Counted from the stretch's first letter, positions 17,050 to 26,546 are shown. The stretch is 39,453 nt of DNA from CAYUNA01 sp047629355 (GCA_047629355.1 JBLHWU010000022.1:1-39453), one strand, 5' to 3'. Numbers and translations: made by a program. The notes: generated from the letters alone by a model not told the origin.

Positions 17050-17868
17050 CTATTTACTACTCTCTAATTCTAAAATTGCTTCTCTATCCAAATTCACCAC
17101 CACATAGACATACTTGGCATCCCCAATATTGTTATTGAGTAAAACCTTGATTTCATGGGAATTGCTACCTTCAGGCACTCGTTGTTCTGCCACCGTTCCT
17201 ATCATAATATCGCCTGGAAACATCAAAGATGCACCACTTGTCACAATGGTATCGCCAACGGCTACTTTGAGATATTTGGGGATATTTTCTAGCTCCATCA
17301 CAAAAGGGTCTCGCGACTTCCACACCAATGTTCCTGCCTTTTGATTATTGTGTTTGGTCGAAGCACTAATGTGCGTTTGGCGATGTAATAAGGACATCAC
17401 GATTGAGTAATGTTCCGCTACACCGACCACAATTCCCACGATACCACGCCCGTCAATGACCGCCGAATTTTTTTTAATGCCATTTGCCGAACCTCGATTC
17501 AGTTTTAAATAATTGTGATTTTTATTAATCGTATTGGTCAAGACCTTGGCGTGGATATTTTGATATTGTTGCCGCCCATTTTTAATAGAATCCATTCTGG
17601 CAGGCGCATTCAGACCTTGATTGAAGATTAGCTCTCGAAGCTCCGCATTTTCTTTCGCAATGCTGTCCATTCTTTCCGAAAGGGTGAAGTGCGTCGTCAG
17701 ACTTTCAGCCGATTCATCGACAAAACCTGTGAACGCGTTCATGGAACTGATATAAACCGCTTGCTGTTTTTGATTGTAATGAACGATGAGATACAAACAC
17801 ACCAACTCCAGTAATGCAAAAAGGAGAAATCCTCCATAGCGTAAAAATATCTGGAGTAAATTATTCAT
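17050..17868 (-). CDS. mreC: Rod shape-determining protein MreC
   Basis: A 272-residue bitopic protein: N-terminal membrane anchor (YGGFLLFALLELVCLYLIV), periplasmic coiled coil near residues 55-80 (LSERMDSIAKENAELRELIF), then the two beta domains with NHNYLKLNRGSANGIKKNSAVIDGRGIVGIVVGVAEHYSIV and GDTIVTSGASLMFPGDIMIGTV. The GIVG and TSG-x-x-x-x-FPxGxxIG patterns are family signatures. It acts as a periplasmic scaffold between MreB and PBP2. Separated from mreB by a 77-bp inverted repeat. Confidence 0.93.
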   Translation of the reverse strand: MNNLLQIFLRYGGFLLFALLELVCLYLIVHYNQKQQAVYISSMNAFTGFVDESAESLTTHFTLSERMDSIAKENAELRELIFNQGLNAPARMDSIKNGRQQYQNIHAKVLTNTINKNHNYLKLNRGSANGIKKNSAVIDGRGIVGIVVGVAEHYSIVMSLLHRQTHISASTKHNNQKAGTLVWKSRDPFVMELENIPKYLKVAVGDTIVTSGASLMFPGDIMIGTVAEQRVPEGSNSHEIKVLLNNNIGDAKYVYVVVNLDREAILELESSK

Positions 17869-17945
17869 TGAATGGTTAAGGATTAGAGATTAATGGTTAA
17901 GGAATTGCGGCATTAACCATTAATCCTTAACCATTAACCATTTAA
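17869..17945. repeat. Inverted TTAATGGTTAAGG-type repeat inside the mre operon
   Basis: ATGGTTAAGGATTAGAGATTAA-like units near 17872-17910 are matched by inverse units near 17920-17943, giving a long hairpin between mreB and mreC. It may attenuate or process the operon mRNA so that mreB is made in excess of mreC; that effect is inference. Confidence 0.7.
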
Positions 17946-18977
17946 TTAAACGCTTTTTCGGTCAATAAGGAAAGAAAAACGATGTGTATTTTTTAAAGCT
18001 ATTCCCGTACCACGAACGACTGCACGCAATGGGTCTTCAGCAATATGTACAGGTAATTTTGTTTTTTGACTAATCCGCTTATCCAATCCTCTCAACAAAG
18101 CACCTCCACCTGTCAAATACAACCCTGTTTTATAAATATCTGATGCCAACTCTGGTGGCGTAGTTTCTAAAGCTCTCAAAACGGCGTCCTCTACTTTTGA
18201 AATAGATTTATCAATGGCATGCGCCACTTCTTGATAATTAATCGTGACTTGCTTTGGAATTCCCGTCATCAAATCTCGACCATTAACGGCAAAATCTGGT
18301 GGTGGATTTTTTAATTCATGTAAAGCAGAACCAACGTTAATTTTGATTTGTTCAGAAGTTCGTTCTCCAATCAAAATGTTGTGTTGTCTTTTCATAAAAG
18401 ACATAATATCTGCCGTAAATTCATCTCCTGCCGTACGAATTGACTGGTCACAAACGATACCAGACAATGCAATCACTGCAATCTCTGTTGTACCGCCTCC
18501 AATGTCAATAATCATGTTACCGATTGGTTCTTCCACTTCAATTCCTATCCCCAAGGCCGCAGCCATAGGTTCGTGAATTAAGTAAGTTTCTTTTGAATCA
18601 ACATGGTCTGCTGAATCAAAAACCGCACGCTTTTCTACCTCTGTAATTCCAGATGGAATACAAATAACCATTTTCATGTGGGAGAAAAACTTCCTACGGT
18701 TACCAATCATATTTATCATGCCTTCAATCATGCTTTCCGCAGCTTGAAAATCGGCAATTACCCCGTCCTTCAAAGGACGAATGGTTTTAATATTATCGTG
18801 AGTTTTTTCGTGCATCTGCATCGCCCTATTCCCGACTGCAATGGTTTCACCCGTGCGGCGGTCAATAGCGACAATCGACGGTTCGTCGACGACAACTTCC
18901 CCGTTTTGTATAATCAAAGTATTAGCGGTACCGAGGTCAATGGCTAATTCTTGTGAAAAAAGGCTAAAAAATTTCAT
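17946..18977 (-). CDS. mreB: Rod shape-determining actin homologue MreB
   Basis: A 343-residue cytoskeletal ATPase that forms membrane-associated filaments guiding wall synthesis. Actin-fold signatures: phosphate 1 IDLGTANTLI, connect 1 MINMIGNRRKFFSHMKMVICIPSG, phosphate 2 IDIGGGTTEIAVIAL, adenosine site LTGGGALLRGLDKRI. N-terminus MKFFSLFSQELAIDLG includes an amphipathic, membrane-binding start. Length is normal. First gene of the mreB-mreC-mreD-mrdA operon; a hairpin sits directly in its leader. Confidence 0.97.
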   Translation of the reverse strand: MKFFSLFSQELAIDLGTANTLIIQNGEVVVDEPSIVAIDRRTGETIAVGNRAMQMHEKTHDNIKTIRPLKDGVIADFQAAESMIEGMINMIGNRRKFFSHMKMVICIPSGITEVEKRAVFDSADHVDSKETYLIHEPMAAALGIGIEVEEPIGNMIIDIGGGTTEIAVIALSGIVCDQSIRTAGDEFTADIMSFMKRQHNILIGERTSEQIKINVGSALHELKNPPPDFAVNGRDLMTGIPKQVTINYQEVAHAIDKSISKVEDAVLRALETTPPELASDIYKTGLYLTGGGALLRGLDKRISQKTKLPVHIAEDPLRAVVRGTGIALKNTHRFSFLIDRKSV

Positions 18978-18995
18978 TCAATCAATTCTATAAAT

Positions 18996-19024
18996 ATAAG
19001 CAGTATGTTACAGAGACTGCTTAT
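18996..19024 (-). promoter_or_regulatory. Hairpin in the mreB leader
   Basis: A perfect 9-bp stem, ATAAGCAGT (18996-19004) with ACTGCTTAT (19016-19024), and an 11-base loop lie 19 bp upstream of the mreB ATG. In RNA it would sit next to the ribosome-binding region and could affect translation or stability. Function not shown. Confidence 0.4.
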
Positions 19025-19582
19025 CAAAAAAGCGTCACACATATTGCTCTATCGGTTTAAATAATATAGCTTTCTGCTCAAAAAAATGCGTCAATAAATG
19101 AATACACATTTAAAATTCAATTTGATGAGGGGGCTAAGCATTTAACCAAATTTAAAATTACTGAAAAACGGGTGAAATAAAAGGAAATAAATCCAATTAT
19201 GCGTAGTTTCCGCTCACAGCAATTTAGTATCTTTAGTTCTTATTTTTAAGCAAATTAGGCTGTAAAAGTACATCAAATTTTCTTTTTATAGTTCTAAAAG
19301 GTACAAAAGAACTCATTTTTTATTAAAAAAGAAAGAAAAAAGGGGTTTCTATCAAAAATGCCAAAAACTTCTTTTGAAAAAGCATATTTATTGGATGCAA
19401 ATTTTTTGTTAAGTGATTAAACTTAGGTAAGTTAAAATAATAAATTAGGCATTTATAGTCTGCCCTTTTTCTGTTTAAGAAACTTAAAAAATCATTCAAT
19501 AAAGGGATTATTAAAGGATTTTTTAAATGCCTTAAAAAAAAATGACTACCCTAAAATGACCGATTTATTTATTTTGCCTTAG
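19025..19582. other. AT-rich gap upstream of mreB, with an insertion-sequence relic
   Basis: No intact gene. On the plus strand codons at 19471-19545 read LFKKLKKSFNKG...FFKCLKKK and stop; the same reading starts PFKKLKKLFNKG near 37599. I take both as remnants of one decayed mobile-element gene. The rest is AT-rich and should contain the mreB promoter, but no clear TTTG/TAnnTTTG pair was found on the minus strand. Confidence 0.4.
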
Positions 19583-20866
19583 TTATTTCTGCTCTGCGCC
19601 GACAATCACTTCCCACATGGTTTCTTTATTTAAATGCTTGCGCGCTAATTCTCGAATCTCTTCTGCTGTAATATTTTTAATGGACTCCACTAAAGTTTCA
19701 AAATCAGATAAAGGCAAGCCTTCCACAATCAATGTTTTGGCAACATCTGACACATTGAATGGGCCATCTAAAGACGTCAAGACGTTCCCTAATAAATAAT
19801 TTTGTACCATTTCTAACTCATCTTCCTCTACCAAATCTTGTTGCAAAACATCAAATTCATGGTAAATTTCTTTCAGCGTTTTTTCCACAAACTCATTCCC
19901 AACCTCTGTACCCACATAAAAACAGCCATCAAAAAGCATTGAATCTAAGGTTGAAAAGATGTTATAAGTATAGCCCTTTTCTTCTCGAATATTTGCCATT
20001 AAGCGCGAACCGAAATAGCCACCCAAAATCGTGTTTAAAACATACATTCCTTTGTATTCCTCATTCGTCCGATTGTACAAGTGACAACCAATTCGTACTG
20101 CTGTCTGCACGGAATCTTCTGCTGAAGGAATAAAAACAGGCTTCGGTGGATGCTGTACTCTTTTAAAATTAGCCACACTTTTTTTGCCGCGTAAAATGGC
20201 TTGTCCCAAATGTTTATTGATGGATTTTATCAAAGAATCTGTCACCTTTCCACTAATAAAAATACTGCAATTTTCTGCAACATATTTATTTTTAAAATGA
20301 GCTTGCAAATCCTCTCGTGTCAAGGCTTCGTAGGTCTCTGGTGCGCTGTTGTAGCCGTAAGGATGGTCTTTTCCAAAAATAAACTCTGTAATTTTTCGAT
20401 AGGCAACTACGTCATTTCTCGTCAAATCAACTGATAGCTTTTGCTTACTTCTATCGACAAAAGCGCTCAATTCTGGCTGTGGAAAAATTGGCGAATTTAA
20501 AACTTCACCCAACAGCGGCAATACCTTATCCAAATGCTTCGTCAGCGAATACAAAATCACATTCGAAGTATCTAAATTAACTGGAATCGACAGTGTATCA
20601 CCATAAAAATCAACCTCTTCGGCAATCTGCCCCGACGTATAATTTTTCGTACCTTCTTTTAATAACGCAGCCGTTGTTCTTGCCACCAGTTTTTTATCTT
20701 CAAACGGTCGTCCCGCATTAAAAACTACCTCAATTTTGACAATATCTTGCGTCCCCATATTCGTGATGTACACAGGAATGCCACTATCCAAATGAATTAA
20801 CTCTGGATGCGGTAATGTTAAATTTTTAATCTGTTGAATTTCAGGGGATTGTGAACGGTCGAGCAT
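19583..20866 (-). CDS. M16 peptidase-like protein without the zinc motif
   Basis: A 427-residue protein with two M16 halves. The N-terminal half should carry HxxEH; instead the aligned stretch reads VARTTAALLKEGTKNYTSGQIAEEVDFYG, so both histidines and the glutamate are replaced. The C-terminal half keeps the substrate-side pattern LGGYFGSRLMANIREEKGYTYNIFSTL (Arg/Tyr pair). This is the profile of the non-catalytic partner of heterodimeric M16B peptidases. Such partners are often next to an active subunit, but none is in this window. No signal peptide, so probably cytoplasmic. Function as a regulatory or substrate-binding subunit is inference. Confidence 0.85.
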   Translation of the reverse strand: MLDRSQSPEIQQIKNLTLPHPELIHLDSGIPVYITNMGTQDIVKIEVVFNAGRPFEDKKLVARTTAALLKEGTKNYTSGQIAEEVDFYGDTLSIPVNLDTSNVILYSLTKHLDKVLPLLGEVLNSPIFPQPELSAFVDRSKQKLSVDLTRNDVVAYRKITEFIFGKDHPYGYNSAPETYEALTREDLQAHFKNKYVAENCSIFISGKVTDSLIKSINKHLGQAILRGKKSVANFKRVQHPPKPVFIPSAEDSVQTAVRIGCHLYNRTNEEYKGMYVLNTILGGYFGSRLMANIREEKGYTYNIFSTLDSMLFDGCFYVGTEVGNEFVEKTLKEIYHEFDVLQQDLVEEDELEMVQNYLLGNVLTSLDGPFNVSDVAKTLIVEGLPLSDFETLVESIKNITAEEIRELARKHLNKETMWEVIVGAEQK

Positions 20867-21020
20867 TGATTTATTTTTGTGAGCGCGAAATTAGACTATT
20901 TTGGTTGATTAGTTGATTTTGTTGATTGGTTTATTTAGTTATTATGTCCACCTTTGCTAAACTTATTTCTCTCACATCTCTTAATACACCAGTTTACTAA
21001 ATCAATCAATCACAAATTCA

Positions 21021-21899
21021 TTGAAAAAAGACATCTCTTTATCCTCGTGGCTTATCCTGATTGCACTGGCTTTGACCTGGGGCAGTTCTTATATTTTAAT
21101 TAAAAAAGGATTGATAGATTTTTCGCCAACGCAGGTGGCAGGTTTGCGAGTCAGTATCTCCGCATTGGCATTTTTACCGATATTTTTAATTCGGTTTAAA
21201 ACAATAGATTGGTCGAAATGGAAAGCTTTGATGGTCGTTGGTTTTGCCGGTAGCTTTTTTCCAGCCTGTTTATTTGCGGTAGCGCAGACGGAATTGAGTA
21301 GTTCAGTGACGGGCGTTTTGAGTTCTCTGACACCTTTATTTACCTTATTGATTGGTATTTTATTTTTCAAAGCGCCTGCTGTTTGGATGAAAATATTGGG
21401 TGTATTAGTGGGTTTATTAGGTGCGATTTTATTAGTTGTTTTGAACCAAAGTGCTGGCGATGTTGGCAATCCATATTTTGGAATATTGGTTGTACTCGCT
21501 ACAATCGGCTATGGCATTAGTACCTATGTCGTCAAGACGTATTTGCAAGATGTGGGGTCAATAACGATTAGTGCAACGGCGTTTACGATTATTGGTATTC
21601 CTGGCTTGATGATGTTGTTGTCCAGTGATTTTACGGAAGTATTGAGAACGTCAGAAACGGGCTGGGAATCGCTTGGCTACATTACGATTTTAGCTTTGAT
21701 GGGTACCGTTGCAGCCTCTGTTTTATTTTTCAAATTAGTACAAATTACGAATCCTGTTTTTGCCTCGATGGTGAGTTATTTGACGCCGATTGTTGCCGTG
21801 GGGTGGGGCGCATTAGATAATGAAGTGGTGACGATTTATCACTTTGTAGGGATGGTACTGATTTTGTTGGGGGTTTATATTTCGAAGAATCGGGGGTGA
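21021..21899 (+). CDS. EamA/DMT-family transporter
   Basis: A 292-residue membrane protein with ten predicted helices in two EamA repeats. First repeat: LILIALALTWGSSYILIKKGL, GLRVSISALAFLPIFLI, VGFAGSFFPACLFAVAQTELSSSVTGVLSSLTPLFTLLIGILFF; second: GILVVLATIGYGISTYVVKTYL through NPVFASMVSYLTPIVAVGWGALDNE and FVGMVLILLGVYI. The W-G-S-S motif at the end of helix 1 and the 'SLTPLFTLL' segment are family signatures. The family exports amino acids or other metabolites; the substrate is not predictable. The reading frame has no suitable ATG, so the start is TTG at 21021. Confidence 0.92.
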   Translation: MKKDISLSSWLILIALALTWGSSYILIKKGLIDFSPTQVAGLRVSISALAFLPIFLIRFKTIDWSKWKALMVVGFAGSFFPACLFAVAQTELSSSVTGVLSSLTPLFTLLIGILFFKAPAVWMKILGVLVGLLGAILLVVLNQSAGDVGNPYFGILVVLATIGYGISTYVVKTYLQDVGSITISATAFTIIGIPGLMMLLSSDFTEVLRTSETGWESLGYITILALMGTVAASVLFFKLVQITNPVFASMVSYLTPIVAVGWGALDNEVVTIYHFVGMVLILLGVYISKNRG

Positions 21900-21924
21900 A
21901 TGAATAGCTAAATTATTTCAATGC

Positions 21925-21997
21925 TGAATGGCTTCATTCCTTAGCGTCCAAGGTTAGTATAGTCTGGATTTTAACTATAAAATAATGAAGCCATTCA
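21925..21997. repeat. Inverted repeat between convergent genes
   Basis: A perfect 14-bp inverted repeat TGAATGGCTTCATT (21925-21938 with 21984-21997) with a 45-base spacer lies between the EamA gene and the DUF5723 gene; likely a bidirectional transcript end, though without a T-run. Confidence 0.7.
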
Positions 21998-22005
21998 ACT
22001 AGGAA

Positions 22006-23349
22006 TTACTCAATTTTCCCAAACAACAAATTAATTCCAAAACGCGCACTAAAAAACTGTGCATCATCCTGATTAAATAAGGCGACCACATTATCCGTCG
22101 TTCCAAAGACTTGCACGGGACCGAGTTTAACCGCTGCATTCAGACCTACATTAAAATGCTTACCTTCTTCCAAAAGCGTCGTGTAATTCGCGCCAATCGC
22201 TATGTTTTTCAATAATTGATAATGACTATTTAAACTTAAAGCGTTAAACGTTTCCTCCCGAAACTTCTCTGTAAAAAATGTCGCGCCGACGCCTAATTTT
22301 TCAGACACCTTGTATTGACCACTTAAATAAAACTTCGTCGGCAAGTCTACCGTATAACTCTTATTCGTCTCGATTGCCCGAAAAATCGACTCAATGGTGT
22401 CCAATGGATTACCAAAATCTGGGTCATCATCGCCATTCGTAATCGCATCAGAAATATCCAAGCCTTCGTAAGTAAATGTTCCTTTTGAGGTATAATTTCG
22501 AGTATCTTCGGTCCATTCAATCGAACCAATATCAAGAATGCTGGCAGCAATTGTCAGTTTTTCTGTCACCTCCATTGTTGCACCTAAATCAAATGCCCAA
22601 CCTGTATTTTTAGTAAAAAGCTCGTTGCCTGCATCATCGACATCAAACCGAATGTCAAATTCATCGAAGCCATTAAAATCGACTGTTCCCGAAGAATTTA
22701 ACCGATAATCGCTCGTTAAAGTCAATTGATAAATATCTGGGTCAGTATACAAAGTCGCGCTATTTTGGTCTTTATCCGTTGCCGCACTTCGGAAACCAGA
22801 TAAGTATTTTGCTTTTGCACCGACAGTAATTTTTCCAATTTTATAAGCTGCACCTAAGGCGAATTCATTGTAACTATTCAAGACAAATTCATTGCTCAAA
22901 TCAATCGTTTCGCCCACAAATTGTGCATTGCCTTGATAGATAACTTGCGGCAATACCCGATTGTATTTCCCATAAGTAAATGCTTTTCCTGTGTGTCCAA
23001 GACTAATCATCAAGTTTTTAATTCTAAAAGCAAAACTGAGCGTTTGAATTTCAAAATCATTCCGCATCAAATTTTCTTCTTCCATCGCTGCAATTGCCTG
23101 ATTGAAATCAATGAAATTTTCACCATCTTGTTTGACAATAAAGTCGCCAAAAGTTGGTCCCGTCAAATACAAATTATTACGAACACTTGGCAGTCCAACC
23201 ACAAATTTATACGCGGGCATAAATGCTGGATTCGTCTGATTGGCATTCCAAACATCGGTCATGGAATGCAAGCCCATTTCCTGCTGTGCTTGCGTATTTT
23301 GAAAGAAAAATAAAGCAGATAAAAGAAGGGTAATTTTAAATTTTGTCAT
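22006..23349 (-). CDS. DUF5723-type outer membrane protein
   Basis: A 447-residue protein. ATG at 23349 gives the signal peptide MTKFKITLLLSALFFFQNTQAQ; the frame is open 30 codons further but that portion reads into an interspersed repeat. The mature part starts QEMGLHSMTDVWNANQTNPAFMP, the 'N-P-A' opening shared by PorV/FadL-like and DUF5723 barrels, and continues as alternating beta strands (AIGANYTTLLEEGKHFNVGLNAAVKLGPVQVFGTTDN) with an aromatic C-terminus. I infer an outer membrane beta-barrel. A lipoprotein gene lies upstream on the same strand, possibly a functional pair. Confidence 0.75.
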   Translation of the reverse strand: MTKFKITLLLSALFFFQNTQAQQEMGLHSMTDVWNANQTNPAFMPAYKFVVGLPSVRNNLYLTGPTFGDFIVKQDGENFIDFNQAIAAMEEENLMRNDFEIQTLSFAFRIKNLMISLGHTGKAFTYGKYNRVLPQVIYQGNAQFVGETIDLSNEFVLNSYNEFALGAAYKIGKITVGAKAKYLSGFRSAATDKDQNSATLYTDPDIYQLTLTSDYRLNSSGTVDFNGFDEFDIRFDVDDAGNELFTKNTGWAFDLGATMEVTEKLTIAASILDIGSIEWTEDTRNYTSKGTFTYEGLDISDAITNGDDDPDFGNPLDTIESIFRAIETNKSYTVDLPTKFYLSGQYKVSEKLGVGATFFTEKFREETFNALSLNSHYQLLKNIAIGANYTTLLEEGKHFNVGLNAAVKLGPVQVFGTTDNVVALFNQDDAQFFSARFGINLLFGKIE

Positions 23350-23381
23350 TTGAATATGGTAGCGTGATTTAAGAGTGGTTC

Positions 23382-23482
23382 TATGTAGGGGGATCCTTGT
23401 GGTCGCCCAATGTCGCCAATGTCTTCGAATTTTCAACATCGTGCTTTGCTATGCGTTGGGCGACCACAAGGGCCCCTACATA
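23382..23482. repeat. Interspersed inverted repeat, family C (TGTAGGGG...TTGTGGTCGCCC)
   Basis: Left arm 23382-23409 and right arm 23457-23482 pair over about 26 bp with a small bulge (TATGTAGGGG and TTGTGGTCGCCCA). It lies between the lipoprotein gene and the DUF5723 gene, both transcribed leftward. Confidence 0.85.
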
Positions 23483-23558
23483 AAACTGTTTTTATTTCTT
23501 AAATCACGAATTTTATTAAAAAAAATAAGTAATTTGAAAATGGTATGTCTGACCTCTT

Positions 23559-25109
23559 TTATTTCGTTTTTACCTTCATCCCCATCCGAATCGACACTTC
23601 ATCTTTCGCAAAAACTTTTACGGAAACAGCACCATCATTCACGGTAGAAAAGGCTGTTTTTAACAGTACTTGTGTTGCAGACCGAACGCCATCAAATCGT
23701 TCCGAAGTATATGGAATCAGTGTTGATTTAGTAAATGTTTCAATGACGATACCTTCGTCATTAACGGAGGCTGCCGCAATGAGCGATTCTTGTGTCCTTA
23801 ATAAAGAATCCAATATGTTGAAATCAGCGTCCATAAAATAGGCTTGGGTGGCAATGTCAAGCGCAGTACCGTTTTCAGAAACTAACTTAAATTCAACTTC
23901 GTCAATATCATTATAATCCGCGAAATTAACATCAAAAGTGTCAGTTGCAATAAATCCTCGCGCCCAACCATACATTGGCAATTCGACTTCGACTTGTACT
24001 TTGTAATAACTTTCGTCTGTCAAAAAGCCACGAATATTTAGTAGAGAATCTGGATTAGTTCGCGCATCTACATCATAGTCTAAGGCGACAGGTTGAGAAC
24101 CCAAAACATCTCGGATATTTGAATTATCTTTATCAAAAACAAAGGTCTGCGTCAATACTTCTCCCACTTGGTCAATTGTTGGATAAAGGAAGTCAATGCC
24201 TTGATTGTCTGCAATATTTAGAACGTCGCTTTCTAAAGGTAAAATTTCACCAGAAGCCGTATAAATATCAAAAACATTAATTACAGAACGAGTCGGAATG
24301 CCGAAGGAGTTTTCGAGATTGATGCGAATCTCTGGGTCTTCAAAATAGACTTCTCCTTGAATCCAATTTTCAAAAAAGTCAATTGAAAGGGTATCGCGGT
24401 CGCCATCGTGAAGTCGGTAACCAAGGTAGCCTTCTATGTAAGTGAAGTCAAAATCTTCCAACGTAATAATTAAGGCGTATCCGTTTTCACCAAAGGTGAC
24501 CAACTCGCCATTTTCATTGTAAGCCTCGTATTCGACGTTTAGTTTTCCATTCTCGGGGACTAAGGCGTGTCCACCAATATCAATAGGACTATAGCCCAAC
24601 AGCGTTAATCCTAAGGGGAAATTCTTTTCTAAAACTAATGGCTGCCCATTTAATCGAACTTGCGGCAATGTCAACTTAATCGAAGCAATCGAAGGCATAT
24701 TCGTACTGCGCGTAGCAGTAAAACCAACCATCGCACCCATTTTTACAACGGCCGAATCCACTTCTAATTCTTCGGGTGAATTAAATGGTAAAGTATCGGG
24801 GTTGGTTTGACTTAAGGGCAAAATCGTAGGTAAGGAGGCAACCGCTTCGTCCAAAATTTCTTCACTCGTTCGTACAGAAACATCGCCTTCGTACCGCAAT
24901 CGAATCAAGCCATTCTCATCAATTGTGATGTAGGTATTATCGTCAAAATTTTCAATTAATTCTTGAAAAGAGGTAGTCGCGGTCGCCAAGGGAATCGCAA
25001 ATTCATTATTACCGTCTAAAACTTCGGCATTGGAAACATCGTTAATTTTGCTACAGGCGGTAAATAGCAAGGAGATAAGTACACAAAAGTACCAGAGATT
25101 TTTTAACAT
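23559..25109 (-). CDS. Hypothetical large lipoprotein
   Basis: A 516-residue lipoprotein: MLKNLWYFCVLISLLFTAC puts the lipidated Cys at residue 19. The mature protein is rich in D, E, N and beta-forming residues (LPLSQTNPDTLPFNSPEELEVDSAVVKMG, FDFTYIEGYLGYRLHDGD, FENWIQGEVYFEDPEIRINLENSFGIP), suggesting a chain of beta-sandwich domains. No catalytic or sorting motif was recognised. It is encoded just before the DUF5723 barrel (209 bp, same strand), so I infer that the two act together at the outer membrane. Confidence 0.75.
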   Translation of the reverse strand: MLKNLWYFCVLISLLFTACSKINDVSNAEVLDGNNEFAIPLATATTSFQELIENFDDNTYITIDENGLIRLRYEGDVSVRTSEEILDEAVASLPTILPLSQTNPDTLPFNSPEELEVDSAVVKMGAMVGFTATRSTNMPSIASIKLTLPQVRLNGQPLVLEKNFPLGLTLLGYSPIDIGGHALVPENGKLNVEYEAYNENGELVTFGENGYALIITLEDFDFTYIEGYLGYRLHDGDRDTLSIDFFENWIQGEVYFEDPEIRINLENSFGIPTRSVINVFDIYTASGEILPLESDVLNIADNQGIDFLYPTIDQVGEVLTQTFVFDKDNSNIRDVLGSQPVALDYDVDARTNPDSLLNIRGFLTDESYYKVQVEVELPMYGWARGFIATDTFDVNFADYNDIDEVEFKLVSENGTALDIATQAYFMDADFNILDSLLRTQESLIAAASVNDEGIVIETFTKSTLIPYTSERFDGVRSATQVLLKTAFSTVNDGAVSVKVFAKDEVSIRMGMKVKTK

Positions 25110-25506
25110 TGGATTCTTTATTTTTAGTAGATAGAAACTGTGGTTGTCATTTTTTATTTACGGGTATCTTCTTAGTATAGAACAAAAATTTTGGACTGTT
25201 TGCTGCATGGCTTTTAACTCATTTTAGTATACAGTTTGACAAAAATACAATATGCGGAGTGGGTATTGGCAAAATGTAAGGAAAAAATCGAATTTGAGCG
25301 TTTGCTTGTCATAATTAATTAGGTGGCGAAATTACGAAATGTTTGCTATCTGAAATTGGATTAACAGAAATTTAGCAATAAAATGAAGTTTTGAAAACAA
25401 GCTGAATTAGGTAGGATTGAATCACGGATTCGACGGATTCAAACGGATTTATGTAGGTCGGATGCTTTATAAAAAACATGAAGAATTAAAAATGTAGTCA
25501 TTCTTA
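25110..25506. other. Upstream region of the lipoprotein gene
   Basis: AT-rich with no gene. A short ATCACGGATTCGACGGATT-type segment near 25422-25450 resembles common intergenic repeats. No clear promoter was resolved. Confidence 0.35.
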
Positions 25507-25665
25507 GGAACGCGGAATAAATAAATGCAGATTCTTGGGAGTGAGGTTTTGTTCTTCCTTTTTGCTTTAAAAGTGCGATTTATGTTGATATAATGAGCAT
25601 TTTTAAAGTGAAAAATGAGAACAAAATATCCTATCAAGAATCTCCATTTATTTAATTTGCGTTCC
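25507..25665. repeat. ~160-bp covarying palindromic element, copy 2
   Basis: Also exactly 159 bp, with the central ~50 bases (AAGTGCGATTTATGTTGATA and following) identical to copy 1 at 6547-6705 while the outer arms differ and stay paired: 25511/25661 is C-G, 25526/25646 T-A and 25527/25645 G-C. It lies just beyond the 3' end of the DUF4294 gene. Confidence 0.85.
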
Positions 25666-25686
25666 TTAATTCTTCATGTTTAATTT

Positions 25687-26304
25687 TCAATTATCCTTTT
25701 CTTTGTAGGAAACGTCAAAATCTTTCAGCACAGCATCCATAATTCTATCGTCGCCTTCTGTATATTTATTTTTTAATTTGTAGCCCCAAAACTTACTCAT
25801 CGTATTCCAATAACCCGCAGACATGGTCCCTTTGGTGTCTTTCAATAATGAGTGCATTGACCGTCCCGTTTCGCGTTCAATCATTTTGGTCATGATGAGT
25901 CCTTGTGTTTTAGTCAATCCTTTTAGTGGGTCTTCAAAATCCTTTTTCAAGTCTTTTGCTAGCTTTCGGACGTACTTTTTGCGTTTGGATTTTTTCATAT
26001 TATTAGTCGCATATTCGACCTCATTGAAAATTTTTATCGCCTCTTTCGCATACGGATATACGATAGCGGCGTAGCGCAAATATTTTCGATAACGCTGATA
26101 ATCCGCGAAGTTTTTAAACTGGCGAGGCGACGTTAAGGAAACTTCCATCAAATTATCGGCAACATACATCGTATCTCCCGCTTCATCCAACATCAAAGTG
26201 ACGAGTTCGCCATTGATTTTTGCTTTACCGATTGTTTGTGTACTTTGTGCAATAACAAAATGGGTGCTGAACAATAAAACGATTAAAAAAGGTATTTTTT
26301 TCAT
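25687..26304 (-). CDS. DUF4294 family secreted protein
   Basis: A 205-residue protein; ATG at 26304 gives a clean signal peptide (MKKIPFLIVLLFSTHFVIAQ). The mature part has a short beta region (INGELVTLMLDEAGDTMYVADN) then a long basic helical region: YQRYRKYLRYAAIVYPYAKEAIKIFNEVEYA, KKSKRKKYVRKLAKDLKKDFEDPLKGLTKTQGLIMTKMIERETGRS. The RY-x-K-x-x-R-Y-A-x-x-V-Y-P-Y-A and T-x-x-Q-G-x-x-M-x-K-x-I/M-x-R-E signatures are those of DUF4294. Periplasmic; function unknown. Upstream in-frame codons were rejected because the signal peptide fixes the start. Confidence 0.85.
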   Translation of the reverse strand: MKKIPFLIVLLFSTHFVIAQSTQTIGKAKINGELVTLMLDEAGDTMYVADNLMEVSLTSPRQFKNFADYQRYRKYLRYAAIVYPYAKEAIKIFNEVEYATNNMKKSKRKKYVRKLAKDLKKDFEDPLKGLTKTQGLIMTKMIERETGRSMHSLLKDTKGTMSAGYWNTMSKFWGYKLKNKYTEGDDRIMDAVLKDFDVSYKEKDN

Positions 26305-26546
26305 AGGTATTAAATTTCTTGCTTTTCTAAATAGAGGTTGTGAAATCCTATTTTCCATGAATTTTAGGAATATTTTAAAAGTTTGATGGAATTGTAAAGA
26401 TGGTCAAAATTCGGTTTTTTGACGTAAGAAATCTAAAGAAGATGGTTAATTTTTTCCTAAAACATTTTTAAAACGTTTGAAGCCGTCTGAAAATTTTAAT
26501 TCAAAAAAAAATAGAGCATTTTAACGAGTGATGCTCAATACTTTTG

